Positions 23,014 to 32,206 of a stretch of DNA of 64,000 bases are shown here, in pieces. Made by a program: the position numbers and the translations under genes. Each line of letters begins with the position of its first letter. Positions within the stretch are counted from its first letter, which is position 1. The DNA comes from DASXRC01 sp036506795 (GTDB lineage Bacteria > Actinomycetota > Actinomycetes > Mycobacteriales > Micromonosporaceae). Under the pieces are notes generated by a model. The model saw only the letters and a program-made list of their open reading frames with translations, ran no database searches and was not told the DNA's origin. Location of the stretch: assembly GCA_036506795.1 (NCBI GenBank), contig DASXRC010000018.1, forward strand, positions 19,318-83,317. Direction: 5' to 3'.

Positions 23014-25911
23014 TCACCGTGCCGCCGGCACCGGGTGCAGCACGAGCGCAAACGTGGTGGGTGCCGCGCGCAGGACGTACCGCGGCAGCGGGCCCGGGCC
23101 ACAGGACGCGGTGCCGAGGCCCTGCTGGGCGACGTCCAGGTTCAGAATGACCCGGTCCCGGGCCACCAGGTCGGTGGTGTGCCGGGCCGCGTCGAGATCC
23201 TCCGAGGTCCACCGGCGGGCCGCGAAGTCGATCGTCGGCCGGCCCTCGACCCGCAGCCCCCGACCCGCGTCGTCGCGCAGCGTCAGCCACCGGGCGGCGG
23301 CGCGGTTGCCGTTCTCCTGCGGGAACACGTACGGCGTCTGCAGCCCGTCGACCGCGGCCCCGAACCGTCCGATCCGGGCGGCCCGGCGCGAATCGGGATA
23401 CGCCTCGCCCGGGCCGCCGCCGAACCATTCCACCCGGGCCAGCTCCGCCGGGACCGCCATGCGCAGACCCAGCCGCGGCAGCGGTACCGGCCACTCGCCG
23501 TCCGGTTCGATGGTCACCCGCAGCCCGAGCGCGAGGTCATCGGCCGTCCAGGTGTACGCCGTGAGCAGGCCGATCTCCTGCTGGGCGGCGGCGACGCGGG
23601 TCACCACGACGAGCTGCCCGTCGCCATGTCGCAGGTCGACGAGCCGATCCGTCATTCGGTGCAGCCCCAGCTGACGCCATCGGCTCGCGATCGCCGACGG
23701 GCCGCGGCTGTCGTTGTCGGTCGGGGCGCGCCACACGTCCAGCCGTGGACCCTCGACGGCGAGCCCGCCGAGGCGGACCAGCCGGCCGTGAGCCGACTCG
23801 AACGTGCCGGGACCGAGCGTGATCTCCCGACCCAGGCGCGTGGGGCGACGTCCCGCCGGCACCGACGCGTCCGGCGTCGGGTCGGACCCGACCGGCAGCT
23901 GACCCCAGGCGACCTCGTGGCCCGCCGGCAGGCCCGGCTCCCCGTGCGCGACCCGGGCGGAGACCGTCAACCAGCGCTCACCCGTTCCGCCGGTGGCTCC
24001 CGGCGGCACCGCGACGTCCGCGTACGCGCCGGGCCCGAACGGCGGCACGTCCAGCTCGCCCGACGCGACGGGCTCGCCACCGGCCTCGAGCCGCCACTCG
24101 AAGCGAAGGTGGTCAAGGCCGCGGTAGTCGTACCGGTTCGTGATGCGGATGCCCGCCGGCGCCGCCTCGATGCGGACCGGCTCGATCACCTTGGCGAACT
24201 CGACGAGCCCCGGCGACGGCGTCCGATCCGGGAACACCAGGCCGTCGATGACGAAGTTGCCGTCGTGCAACGGCTCGCCGAAGTCGCCCCCGTACGCGAA
24301 GAACTCCCTGCCGTCCGCCGTGCGTCGCCGGATCCCGTGGTCGAGCCACTCCCACACGAACCCGCCCTGGCACCGGGGATACCGCTCGAACAGCTCCTGG
24401 TACTCGGTCAGGCCACCGGGCCCGTTGCCCATCGCGTGCGCGTACTCGCAGAGCATGAACGGCATGGCCCGCCGCCGCGCGTCGAGCGCGGGGTCGTCGA
24501 GCGGCTTCTCGGCGCGCCGGCCGATCGCGTCGACCTCCGCGTGGTCGGCGTACATCCGGCTGTAGACGTCCACATACCGGCATTCGCGGTCGCCCTCGTA
24601 GTGGATCGGCCGGCCGGGGTCGCGGCCGCGGGCCCAGTCGGCCATCGCCCCGTGGTTGGCGCCGAGGCCCGCCTCGTTGCCGAGCGACCACATGATGACG
24701 CTGGGGTGGTTCTTGTCGCGCTCGACCATGCGCCGCATCCGGTCGAGGTACGCGTCCGTCCACCGTGGATCGTCGCTCGGGTTGCGCCGCCAGCCGAGCC
24801 GACCGAACCCGTGCGTCTCCAGGTCGCACTCGTCCACGACCCAGAGGCCGAGCTCGTCGCAGAGCGCGAGCACGTCGGGATGCGGCGGGTAGTGGCTCGT
24901 GCGAACGGCGTTGATGTTGTGGCGCTTCATCAGCTCCAGCTCGGCGCGGACGGTGTCGGCCGGGACCACGCGGCCCGTGTCCGGGTGGAACTCGTGCCGG
25001 TTCACGCCCCGGAACACGATCCGCCGCCCGTTGACGGTCAGCACGCCGTCGACGATGGCGACCGTGCGGAACCCGATCCGGATCGGCACCCGCTCGGCCG
25101 CGGTGACCAGCTCGCCGGCGTACAGCTGCGGGGTCTCGGCCGTCCACGCGCGGACCGCGCGGATCCGGTGGGTGTAGTTCACCGGCGCGTCGACCAGGCC
25201 GAGCTCGGGCACGCTCAGCCTGGCCGCCGCCGCGCAGTCGACCCGCAGCGCGCCGGCCCCGGTGGTGTGATCGAAGTCCGCGTGCACGAAGAAGTCCTCG
25301 ACGCCGCCGGTCGGTCGCGCGAGAAGCCGCACCTCGCGGAAGATGCCGGGCAGCCACCACATGTCCTGGTCCTCCAGGTAACTGGCCGACGACCACTGGT
25401 GCACCCGGACCGCGAGGACGTTGGTCTCGCCGGGCCGCAGCCATGGCGTGACGTCGAACTCGGCCGGCAGCCGGCTGCCCTGTGTCACCCCGAGCTCGTG
25501 GCCGTTGAGCCAGACCCGCCCGCACGAGTCCACCCCGTCGAACCGCAGGACCACGCGGCCACGGTCGGCCCCGGGCCAACCGGCCGGCACGGCGAAGGCC
25601 AGCCGGTGGTCACCGGTCGGGTTATCGGTCGGCACGTGCGGCGGCTCGACGGGAAACGGGTAGTTGACATTGGTGTACGCCGGCCGCCCATGCCCGTGCA
25701 TCGGCCAGCTCGACGGCACCGGCAGCACGGCCCAGTCGCCGTCGTCGAAGTCCTGGCGCCAGAACCCGTCTGGGGCGCCGAGGAGCGTCGGCGACAGGAG
25801 AAAGCGCCACGGTCCGGCGAGGTCGAGCGCGGCCGCGTCGGAGCGGAACCACGCGCGGGGCGACAGCGTGCCGCGCGGGCGGGCGAAGTCCTCGAGGTAT
25901 GCGGGCTGCAT
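23014..25911 (-). CDS. lacZ: Beta-galactosidase, glycoside hydrolase family 2
   Basis: A 965-residue GH2 enzyme of LacZ size. An N-terminal jelly-roll (about 30-220), Ig-like domains, a TIM barrel with acid/base Glu413 in MWSLGNEAGLG and nucleophile Glu489 in LCEYAHAMGNG, the RVNRHEFHPDTGR motif, and a C-terminal Bgal_small domain (WFGGGPGEAYPDS) are visible. It hydrolyses terminal beta-galactosides, probably in the cytoplasm since no signal peptide is seen. I chose ATG 25911, preceded by GGGAGCCAGGATC. There is no lac-type repressor beside it. It diverges from the HIT gene across a 67-bp gap with two promoters. Confidence 0.94.
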   Translation of the reverse strand: MQPAYLEDFARPRGTLSPRAWFRSDAAALDLAGPWRFLLSPTLLGAPDGFWRQDFDDGDWAVLPVPSSWPMHGHGRPAYTNVNYPFPVEPPHVPTDNPTGDHRLAFAVPAGWPGADRGRVVLRFDGVDSCGRVWLNGHELGVTQGSRLPAEFDVTPWLRPGETNVLAVRVHQWSSASYLEDQDMWWLPGIFREVRLLARPTGGVEDFFVHADFDHTTGAGALRVDCAAAARLSVPELGLVDAPVNYTHRIRAVRAWTAETPQLYAGELVTAAERVPIRIGFRTVAIVDGVLTVNGRRIVFRGVNRHEFHPDTGRVVPADTVRAELELMKRHNINAVRTSHYPPHPDVLALCDELGLWVVDECDLETHGFGRLGWRRNPSDDPRWTDAYLDRMRRMVERDKNHPSVIMWSLGNEAGLGANHGAMADWARGRDPGRPIHYEGDRECRYVDVYSRMYADHAEVDAIGRRAEKPLDDPALDARRRAMPFMLCEYAHAMGNGPGGLTEYQELFERYPRCQGGFVWEWLDHGIRRRTADGREFFAYGGDFGEPLHDGNFVIDGLVFPDRTPSPGLVEFAKVIEPVRIEAAPAGIRITNRYDYRGLDHLRFEWRLEAGGEPVASGELDVPPFGPGAYADVAVPPGATGGTGERWLTVSARVAHGEPGLPAGHEVAWGQLPVGSDPTPDASVPAGRRPTRLGREITLGPGTFESAHGRLVRLGGLAVEGPRLDVWRAPTDNDSRGPSAIASRWRQLGLHRMTDRLVDLRHGDGQLVVVTRVAAAQQEIGLLTAYTWTADDLALGLRVTIEPDGEWPVPLPRLGLRMAVPAELARVEWFGGGPGEAYPDSRRAARIGRFGAAVDGLQTPYVFPQENGNRAAARWLTLRDDAGRGLRVEGRPTIDFAARRWTSEDLDAARHTTDLVARDRVILNLDVAQQGLGTASCGPGPLPRYVLRAAPTTFALVLHPVPAAR

Positions 25912-25966
25912 GATCCTGGCTCCCAACGGTCGGCGGCCGTCGCCGGGAGGATAGCCCGGTTCCCCG

Positions 25967-25972
25967 TAGGAT
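25967..25972 (+). promoter_or_regulatory. -10 element TAGGAT for leaderless HIT gene
   Basis: TAGGAT is followed by 6 nt and the GTG at 25979. On the other strand TATCCT (25948-25953) could serve the beta-galactosidase gene, giving a leader of about 30 nt with GGGAG. Confidence 0.45.
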
Positions 25973-25978
25973 CACCGT

Positions 25979-26503
25979 GTGAGGGGAGCCGACGACGACG
26001 CGTTCGAGCGCCTGTGGACGCCGCACCGGATGGCCTACATCACCGGTGCGGACCGGCCGGCCGAGGGGTACGAGGGGCCGACCGGCTGCCCGTTCTGCCG
26101 GGCTCCCGCCCAGCCCGAGTCCGAATCGCTCGTGGTCGCCCGGGGCGAGCGGGTCTACGCGGTGCTCAACCTCTACCCGTACAACCCGGGCCACCTGATG
26201 ATCTGCCCCTACCGGCACATCGCCGACTACCCGGACCTGGACACGCCCGAGGCGGCGGAGCTGGTCGTTTTCACCCAGGACGCGATGCGCACGATCCGCC
26301 AGGTGTCCGGCGCGCACGGCTTCAACATCGGCCTGAACCAGGGCGCCGTCGCGGGCGCCGGCATCGCCGGTCACCTGCACCAGCACGTCGTGCCGCGCTG
26401 GGGCGGCGATACGAACTTCATGCCGGTCATCGGCCGCACCAAGGTCCTCCCACAGCTGCTGACCGACACCCGCGACCTGCTCGCGAAGGCGTGGCGTCAG
26501 TGA
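25979..26503 (+). CDS. HIT-family hydrolase/phosphorylase (AP4A-type)
   Basis: A 174-residue histidine-triad protein. The catalytic triad is HLHQHVV (about 138-144) in the context FNIGLNQGAVAGAGIAGHLH, and GCPFCRA near residue 37 begins the core. In Mycobacterium the orthologue in the same place after thrS (Rv2613c) is reported as a diadenosine tetraphosphate phosphorylase, so a nucleotide-signal clean-up role is likely. The GTG start has TAGGAT 6 nt upstream. The last 7 bp overlap the convergent EF-G-like gene, which separates it from pgsA, its usual neighbour. Confidence 0.9.
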   Translation: MRGADDDAFERLWTPHRMAYITGADRPAEGYEGPTGCPFCRAPAQPESESLVVARGERVYAVLNLYPYNPGHLMICPYRHIADYPDLDTPEAAELVVFTQDAMRTIRQVSGAHGFNIGLNQGAVAGAGIAGHLHQHVVPRWGGDTNFMPVIGRTKVLPQLLTDTRDLLAKAWRQ

Positions 26504-28659
26504 GCCTCGGCGTGCTCCTTGCGGACCTGTTCGGCGAGGTGGCTCGGCATCGGCTCGTACCGGGCGAAGCTGCGGCTGAACGTGCCCGCCCCGGAGGTCA
26601 TGCCGCGGAGCTCCACGGCGTATCGCAGGAGCTCCTTCGCCGGAACCTCGGCCCGGACCACCGACCGCTCTCCGCCGGCCGAGTCGGGCTCGGTGCCGAG
26701 CACCCGGCCCCGCCGCCCGGACAGGTCGCTCATGACCGCGCCGACGAACGCGTCCGGCACCCGAACCGTGATCTCGTCGACCGGCTCGAGCAGGATCACC
26801 TGCCCCTTCTCGGCCGCTTCCCGTAGGGCGAGGCCGCCGGCGGTCTGGAATGCCGCATCCGAGGAGTCGACGCTGTGCGCCTTGCCGTCGAAGAGCGTCA
26901 CGCGGACGTCGACCACCGGGTAACCGGCGACGATGCCGCGCTCCATCTGGGCGCGTACGCCCTTCTCCACGGACGGGATGTAGTTGTGCGGGACGACGCC
27001 GCCGACGATCCGGTCGACGAACTCGAACCCGTCGCCGCGGGGTAGCGGCTCCACCTCGATGTCGCACACGGCGTACTGCCCATGCCCCCCGGACTGCTTG
27101 ACGTGCCGGCCGTGGCCCTTGCTCGGCCCCGCGAACGTCTCGCGCAGCGCCACCCGTACCGGCTCCGTGTCGATCTCCACCCCGCTGGCGCGCAGCCTTT
27201 CGAGCAGGACGTCGGCGTGCGCCTCGCCCATGCACCACAGCACGAGCTGACGAGTCTCGGCGTTGCGCTCCAGACGCATGGTCGGGTCGCCGGCGACGAG
27301 CCGGCCGAGGTTCTTGGCGAGCGCGTCCTCGTCCGAGCGTGTCTTCGCCACCACGGCCACGGGCAGCAGCGGCTCGGGCATCTCCCACGGCTCGACCAGC
27401 AGCGGCTGGTCCTTCGCGGAGATGGTGTCGCCGGTCTCCGCGGTGTTCGACTTCGTGATCGCGCAGATGTCGCCGGCGACGCAGAATGGCACCTCACGCA
27501 GCGCCGACCCCAGTGGCGAGTAGATGTGGGAGATCCGCTCGTCCGCGTCGTGGTCGCGGTGACCGCGCTCCTCCATGCCATGGCCCGCGATGTGGACCAC
27601 GGACTCCGGGCGCAGCGTGCCGGAGAACACCCGGATCAACGACACCCGACCGACGTACGGGTCGATGGTGGTCTTGACGACCTCGGCGACGAGCGGCCCG
27701 TCCGAGTCACACGTCAACGGGGGCCGGGGAGAGCCGTCGATGCCGGTGACCGGCGGCAGCTCGCGCTCCATCGGGGTGGGGAACGCGCTGGTCAGCACCT
27801 CGAGAAGCGCGTCGAGCCCGACCCGGGTTTCGGCGCACACCGGTATCACCGGGTAGAAGGTGCCGTGGGCGACGGCCTTCTCCAGGTCGTCGATGAGGAC
27901 CGGGATCTCGATTTCCTCGCCGCCGAGGTAGCGCTCCATGAGCGTCTCGTCCTCGCTCTCGGCGATGATTCCCTCGATCAGCTCGTTGCGCGCGTCCGTG
28001 ATGGCGGGCAGGTGCTCCGGGTCGGGGTCGCGCACCACCGGCGGATAACCGCCTGAGTAGTCGAAGACGCGCTGGCTGATCAGGCCCATGAGCCCGACGA
28101 CGGACTGCCCGTCGTCGCCGTGCATCGGCAGGTAGAGCGGGAGGACGCCGTCGCCGAACACCCGCCGGCAGAGCGCCACTGTCTCGTCGAAGTCGGCCCG
28201 CTGGTGGTCCAGCCTGGTCACCGCGACGGCGCGGGGCATGCCGACGTTGGCGCACTCCTCCCACAGAGCGGCGGTGGCCGCATCCATGCCGTCCACCGCC
28301 GAGACCACGAAGAGGGCCGCGTCGGCGGCCCGGAGTCCGGCGCGCAGTTCCCCGACGAAGTCCGCGTATCCCGGGCTGTCGAGCAGGTTGACCTTGATGC
28401 CCTCGTGCATCACCGGCGCGCACGCCAGGCTGACCGATCGCTGCTGGCGTACGGCCGCAGGGTCGTAGTCACCGACCGTGGTGCCCTCGGTCACCGAGCC
28501 GGCGCGGGGAATCGTCCCGGTCGCCGCGAGGAGTGCCTCGACCAGCGTGGTCTTGCCCGCGCCCGAGTGCCCGACGAGCACCACGTTGCGAACCCTGCCG
28601 GGATCGTCCACCACCGGCGCGGGGCCAGTGACACCCTTCTCTTGACTCTTCTGCGCCAT
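26497..28659 (-). CDS. Elongation factor G-like GTPase (FusA2 type)
   Basis: A 720-residue EF-G-like protein. G1 is GHSGAGKTTLVEALL, G3 is LLDSPGYADFVGE, and the G4 site reads VTRLDHQRAD where true EF-G has NKxD; the switch I segment QQRSVSLACAP also differs from ERGITI. Domains II-V follow (PLLPVAVVAKTRSDEDALAK, GGVVPHNYIPSVEKGVRA, LRYAVELRGMTSGAGTFS). This matches the actinobacterial EF-G2 paralogue, which in mycobacteria was reported not to support normal translocation (from memory). ATG 28659 has GGAGGAGG upstream. It sits between HIT and pgsA on the opposite strand, breaking the usual operon. Confidence 0.92.
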   Translation of the reverse strand: MAQKSQEKGVTGPAPVVDDPGRVRNVVLVGHSGAGKTTLVEALLAATGTIPRAGSVTEGTTVGDYDPAAVRQQRSVSLACAPVMHEGIKVNLLDSPGYADFVGELRAGLRAADAALFVVSAVDGMDAATAALWEECANVGMPRAVAVTRLDHQRADFDETVALCRRVFGDGVLPLYLPMHGDDGQSVVGLMGLISQRVFDYSGGYPPVVRDPDPEHLPAITDARNELIEGIIAESEDETLMERYLGGEEIEIPVLIDDLEKAVAHGTFYPVIPVCAETRVGLDALLEVLTSAFPTPMERELPPVTGIDGSPRPPLTCDSDGPLVAEVVKTTIDPYVGRVSLIRVFSGTLRPESVVHIAGHGMEERGHRDHDADERISHIYSPLGSALREVPFCVAGDICAITKSNTAETGDTISAKDQPLLVEPWEMPEPLLPVAVVAKTRSDEDALAKNLGRLVAGDPTMRLERNAETRQLVLWCMGEAHADVLLERLRASGVEIDTEPVRVALRETFAGPSKGHGRHVKQSGGHGQYAVCDIEVEPLPRGDGFEFVDRIVGGVVPHNYIPSVEKGVRAQMERGIVAGYPVVDVRVTLFDGKAHSVDSSDAAFQTAGGLALREAAEKGQVILLEPVDEITVRVPDAFVGAVMSDLSGRRGRVLGTEPDSAGGERSVVRAEVPAKELLRYAVELRGMTSGAGTFSRSFARYEPMPSHLAEQVRKEHAEAH

Positions 28660-28826
28660 CGCGGCGTACCTCCTCCGATGGTTAACGTGAAGGTGTCCAC
28701 GTTGCCCAGTTGTGATCCCACACCCGCGACCCGGGTAGGCACAACCCCGAGGCGCGGTTCGAGCCGCGGGCTCGACCAGGACGGGCGTACCGCGGCGTGA
28801 CCGGCGCCGTTATCGTGAGAGCCGCC

Positions 28827-29459
28827 ATGGCGAAGATCTTCAGCGTCTCCGGTCGGGCGGGCGTGGCCCTCGTCTTCGACCCGATCGCGCGTGCCCTGCT
28901 CCGGGTCGGCATCTCGGCGAACGCCGTCACGGTCGCGGGGACGGTCGGCGTGCTCGTCGGCGCCATCGGCTTCGGCGCCCGCGGCCAGTTCGTCGCCGCC
29001 GTCGTGATCGTGACGCTCAGCGCGTTCACGGACCTCATCGACGGCGTGATGGCCCGGGCCAGCGGCGGGTCCACGCGCTTCGGCGCGCTGCTCGACTCGA
29101 CCATGGACCGGGTGGCCGACGGCGCGATCTTCGCGGCGGTCGGGTACTGGTACGCACTCCAGGGAGACCGGCCCACCCTGGTCGCCGCGCTGGTCTGCCT
29201 CGTGGCCGGGCAGGTCGTCTCGTACGTCAAGGCCCGCGCGGAGGGGCTGGGCATGACCGCCAACGTCGGCGTCGCCGAGCGTGCGGAGCGGCTGATCCTC
29301 GTGGGCGTCGGCGGCCTGGTCACCGGCTTCGGACTGTGGTCCGGCGGGCTCCCGGCGGCGCTCTGGCTCCTGGCGGCCCTTTCCGTGATCACCATCGGGC
29401 AGCGGATCGCGCACGTCCACCGCCAGGACCGGGCGGCCCGCGACCGGGTCTCACCATGA
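28827..29459 (+). CDS. pgsA: Phosphatidylinositol phosphate synthase
   Basis: A 210-residue CDP-alcohol phosphotransferase. The signature D-x2-DG-x2-AR-x8-G-x3-D-x3-D is complete: DLIDGVMAR at 69-77 and FGALLDSTMDR ending at Asp94. Six transmembrane helices are predicted. Between thrS/HIT and pimA this enzyme is the PIP synthase of actinobacteria, making phosphatidylinositol phosphate from CDP-diacylglycerol and inositol phosphate. I chose ATG 28827 (MAKIFSVSGRAG) over upstream in-frame codons; TATCGT lies 10 nt before it. The stop overlaps the acyltransferase start (ATGA). Confidence 0.94.
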   Translation: MAKIFSVSGRAGVALVFDPIARALLRVGISANAVTVAGTVGVLVGAIGFGARGQFVAAVVIVTLSAFTDLIDGVMARASGGSTRFGALLDSTMDRVADGAIFAAVGYWYALQGDRPTLVAALVCLVAGQVVSYVKARAEGLGMTANVGVAERAERLILVGVGGLVTGFGLWSGGLPAALWLLAALSVITIGQRIAHVHRQDRAARDRVSP

Positions 29460-30391
29460 GTCGGGCGGTCGAACTGGGGTACACCGCCGGATGGCGACTC
29501 GTCCGCGCGCTGCCCGGCCCCGCGGCCGCCGCGCTGTTCCGGGGCGCCGGCGACGTCGCGTACCGACGCCGGGGCCCGGGGGTGATGCGGCTCGCCGCGA
29601 ACCTGCGTCGGGTGGTGGGGGCCGACCGGCCGCAGCCCGAGTTCGAGGACCTGCTGCGGCGCGGGATGCGCTCGTACGCCCGGTACTGGATGGAAGTCTT
29701 CCGGCTGCCCGGCCGCACCCGCGAGCAGCACCTGACGGGGTTCCGGCTCGAGCGCGCCCGGATGCTCGCCGAGGATGTGGCTACCGGCCGGGGCGCGGTC
29801 ATCGCGCTGCCGCACGGCGGCAACTGGGACGCGGCCGGGGCGTGGGTGGCGGCCAACGACTGGCCGATCACCACCGTCGCGGAGCGCCTGAAGCCGGAGG
29901 GGGTGTACGAGCGGTTCCTGGAGTTTCGCCGCGGGCTCGGCATGGAGATCGTTCCCGCGACCGGCACCGGCCGGGCGCCGATCGACGTGCTGGAGGACCG
30001 GGTCCGCCGGGGACACGTCGTGCCGCTCCTCGCCGACCGGGACCTGTCCGCTCGCGGCGTGGAGGTCGAGTTCTTCGGCGGCCGGACCCGAATGCCGGCC
30101 GGGCCGGCGCTGCTGGCGCTGCGCACCGGCGCTCCGCTGTACGTGGTGTCGATGTGGTACGAACCGGACGCCGCGTGCGGTCACCTCGCTGGCCCGCTCG
30201 ATCTGCCCGCACCCGACGACGGACCACTTGACCAGCGCGTACGCCGGACGACACAGGCGGTCGCCGATCATCTGGCGGGCGGCATCGCCGCCCATCCGGA
30301 AGACTGGCACATGTTGCAGCGGATGTGGCTGGACGATCCGGCGGCCTCGACCGCGCCCGGTCAGGTGGCCACGCCGACCGGCCGGCCGTGA
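29456..30391 (+). CDS. patA: Phosphatidylinositol mannoside acyltransferase
   Basis: A 311-residue acyltransferase of the LpxL/HtrB fold. The catalytic His-x4-Asp motif is HGGNWD (His120, Asp125), with LADRDLSARGVEVEFFG and PAGPALLALRTGAPLY following, as in mycobacterial PatA that acylates the mannose of PIM. It peripherally binds the inner face of the membrane. The ATG overlaps the pgsA stop and pimA begins 14 nt after its end, so pgsA-patA-pimA form one operon. The neighbourhood is the main reason to prefer PIM acyltransferase over a generic lysophospholipid acyltransferase. Confidence 0.93.
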   Translation: MSRAVELGYTAGWRLVRALPGPAAAALFRGAGDVAYRRRGPGVMRLAANLRRVVGADRPQPEFEDLLRRGMRSYARYWMEVFRLPGRTREQHLTGFRLERARMLAEDVATGRGAVIALPHGGNWDAAGAWVAANDWPITTVAERLKPEGVYERFLEFRRGLGMEIVPATGTGRAPIDVLEDRVRRGHVVPLLADRDLSARGVEVEFFGGRTRMPAGPALLALRTGAPLYVVSMWYEPDAACGHLAGPLDLPAPDDGPLDQRVRRTTQAVADHLAGGIAAHPEDWHMLQRMWLDDPAASTAPGQVATPTGRP

Positions 30392-30405
30392 GGGGGAGAG
30401 GCACG

Positions 30406-31581
30406 ATGCGGGTCGGCGCCTTGCGGATCGGCATCGTGTGCCCGTACTCGTTCGACGTCCCGGGCGGGGTGCAGAACCACGTACGCGACCTTGCCGAGAC
30501 CCTCATCGGGCTCGGCCACGACGTGAGCGTCCTCGCGCCGGCGGACGAGGATGCGCCGCTGCCGGCGTACGTGGTGCCGGCCGGGCGGGCCGTGCCCGTC
30601 CCGTACAACGGGTCGGTCGCGCGCCTCTCGTTCGGCCCGATCTCGGCCGCCCGCGTACGGCGTTGGCTGAACGCGGGCGACTTCGACGTGCTGCACGTCC
30701 ACGAGCCGGTCACCCCGAGCCTGTCGCTGCTCGCGGTGCTCTCCGCGGAGGGGCCAGTGGTGGCCACCTTCCACACCGCGATGACCCGCTCCCGGGCGAT
30801 GGCGGCCGCGCAGGGCGCGCTGCAGATCGTGCTCGAGCGCATCACCGGCCGGATCGCGGTCAGCGCGCTCGCCCGCAAGGTGCAGGTCGAGCACCTCGGC
30901 GGCGGGGCGGTCGAGATACCCAACGGGGTGGCCGTCGCGCGGTTCGCGCACGCCCGGCCGCTGGACGGTTGGCCGGGAGAGTGCCGCCCGGGGTACGGCG
31001 GCACGCTCGGCTTTCTCGGCCGGTTCACCGAGGCGCGCAAGGGCTTCGGCGTGCTGCGCGACGCGTTCGTCTCGCTCGCCACGCGCCGGCCCGGCCTCCG
31101 GCTGCTCGTCGCGGGCCCCGGCGATCCGGGCGAGGCGCTCGAGGGCGTGCCGGCCGAGCTGCGCGACCGCGTCGAGCTGCTCGGCATGGTGTCCGAGGCC
31201 GACAAGCCGCGGATGCTGCGCAGCCTCCACGCGTACGTCGCGCCGAACATCGGCGGCGAGTCATTCGGCATGATCCTGACCGAGGCGATGGCGGCGGGCA
31301 CGCCGGTCGTGGCGAGCGATCTGGACGCGTTCCGCCGGGTCCTCGAGGCGGGGCGCGCGGGCGAGCTGTTCCCGACCGGGAACGCCGGCGCGCTGGCCGA
31401 GACGCTGGAGCGGCTGCTGGACGACGCTCACCGCCGCGCTGAGCTGGTCGAGCACGCGCGGGAGGTCGTCGCCGCGTACGACTGGCCGGTGGTGGCCTCC
31501 CGGGTCGTGGAGGTGTACGCGGCGGCGATCGAGGCGACCGACGGCCGGGTGATGGGTGAGGAATGGGCGGAGCCCGAGTAG
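30406..31581 (+). CDS. pimA: Phosphatidyl-myo-inositol mannosyltransferase
   Basis: A 391-residue GT4 GT-B transferase adding the first mannose from GDP-mannose to phosphatidylinositol. The glycine-rich acceptor loop is YSFDVPGGVQNHVRDLA (about 14-30), the membrane-binding segment follows, PNIGGESFGMILTEAMAAG carries the E-x7-E nucleotide-sugar motif, and LHVHEPVTPSLSLLA is typical of PimA. The start ATG 30406 has GGGGGAGAGG about 8 nt upstream. With pgsA and patA it builds the inositol-phospholipid mannosides of the envelope. Confidence 0.95.
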   Translation: MRVGALRIGIVCPYSFDVPGGVQNHVRDLAETLIGLGHDVSVLAPADEDAPLPAYVVPAGRAVPVPYNGSVARLSFGPISAARVRRWLNAGDFDVLHVHEPVTPSLSLLAVLSAEGPVVATFHTAMTRSRAMAAAQGALQIVLERITGRIAVSALARKVQVEHLGGGAVEIPNGVAVARFAHARPLDGWPGECRPGYGGTLGFLGRFTEARKGFGVLRDAFVSLATRRPGLRLLVAGPGDPGEALEGVPAELRDRVELLGMVSEADKPRMLRSLHAYVAPNIGGESFGMILTEAMAAGTPVVASDLDAFRRVLEAGRAGELFPTGNAGALAETLERLLDDAHRRAELVEHAREVVAAYDWPVVASRVVEVYAAAIEATDGRVMGEEWAEPE

Positions 31582-31608
31582 CCTTCCCCGATCGCGATCC
31601 AGCGCCAC

Positions 31609-31614
31609 TACGAT
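31609..31614 (+). promoter_or_regulatory. -10 element TACGAT for leaderless downstream gene
   Basis: TACGAT then 7 nt then ATG 31622, with no ribosome site in between. Confidence 0.45.
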
Positions 31615-31621
31615 GCCCGGC

Positions 31622-32113
31622 ATGTGGTGGGTGGTGGGCGTGGTCGCCCTCGTCGTCCTCGTGGCGAGCTACGTGACGTGGACCGCCGCCCGCGTCGACC
31701 GGCTGCACGCCCGCGCCGCGTCCGCCACGAAGGCGCTCGACGCCCACCTCGTCCGCCGCGCGGCCGCCGCCGCGGTGCTCGCCGACGAGATCGGTTCGGC
31801 CGACCTGTACGCGGCCGCGCGAAGCGCGCTGGACGCCGCCTCGGGCGATCGGGAGGCGGCCGAGAACGACCTGACCCGGCAGTTGCGCCGGCTGGACGAT
31901 CCCGATGAGCGCGCGTCGCTGCCGGCCGTGGTCGGCGCCAGCCGCCGGGTCGTCCTCGCCCGGCAGATGCACACGGACCTGGTCCGGGACGCGCTAGCGA
32001 TGCGGCGCCGACCGCTCGTCCGGGTGCTGCGACTGACGCGCCGGCACCCGCCCCCGGCGTACTTCGACGTGGATGACCCGACGCTCGCACCGCGCGCCAC
32101 GGTTCGTCCGTGA
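31622..32113 (+). CDS. Conserved single-helix membrane protein after pimA
   Basis: A 163-residue protein with one N-terminal transmembrane helix (WWVVGVVALVVLVASYVTW) and a long helical cytoplasmic part beginning TAARVDRLHARAASATKALD, which resembles the LemA-like helical-bundle arrangement. An Ala-rich coiled region (about 40-125) ends in PPPAYFDVDDP. This gene type follows pimA in many actinobacteria (also in Streptomyces, from memory) and has no assigned role. The ATG has TACGAT 7 nt upstream. The position suggests a link to PIM or envelope work, but that is context only. Confidence 0.85.
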   Translation: MWWVVGVVALVVLVASYVTWTAARVDRLHARAASATKALDAHLVRRAAAAAVLADEIGSADLYAAARSALDAASGDREAAENDLTRQLRRLDDPDERASLPAVVGASRRVVLARQMHTDLVRDALAMRRRPLVRVLRLTRRHPPPAYFDVDDPTLAPRATVRP

Positions 32114-32145
32114 GGCAGGCCACCGGCGCTCGATTGGCCGTCGGG

Positions 32146-32173
32146 TTGACCTTGGGCCGGCAGTACGATAAAT
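32146..32173 (+). promoter_or_regulatory. Candidate pdxST promoter
   Basis: TTGACC (32146-32151) and ATAAAT (32168-32173) with 16 nt between them resemble a vegetative -35/-10 pair. The start of transcription would be near 32180, leaving a short leader with GAGGAG about 11 nt before the pdxS GTG. Confidence 0.45.
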
Positions 32174-32206
32174 GGCGAATCCCCAGCCCTGAGGAGCAGT
32201 ACGGCC

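Noticed and set aside
23035..26826. Open frame of over 1200 codons on the plus strand opposite the beta-galactosidase
   Set aside because: It is the antisense of the GH2 gene in a high-GC genome; the translation is Arg/Gly/His rich with no domain, and the GH2 motifs on the minus strand are clear.
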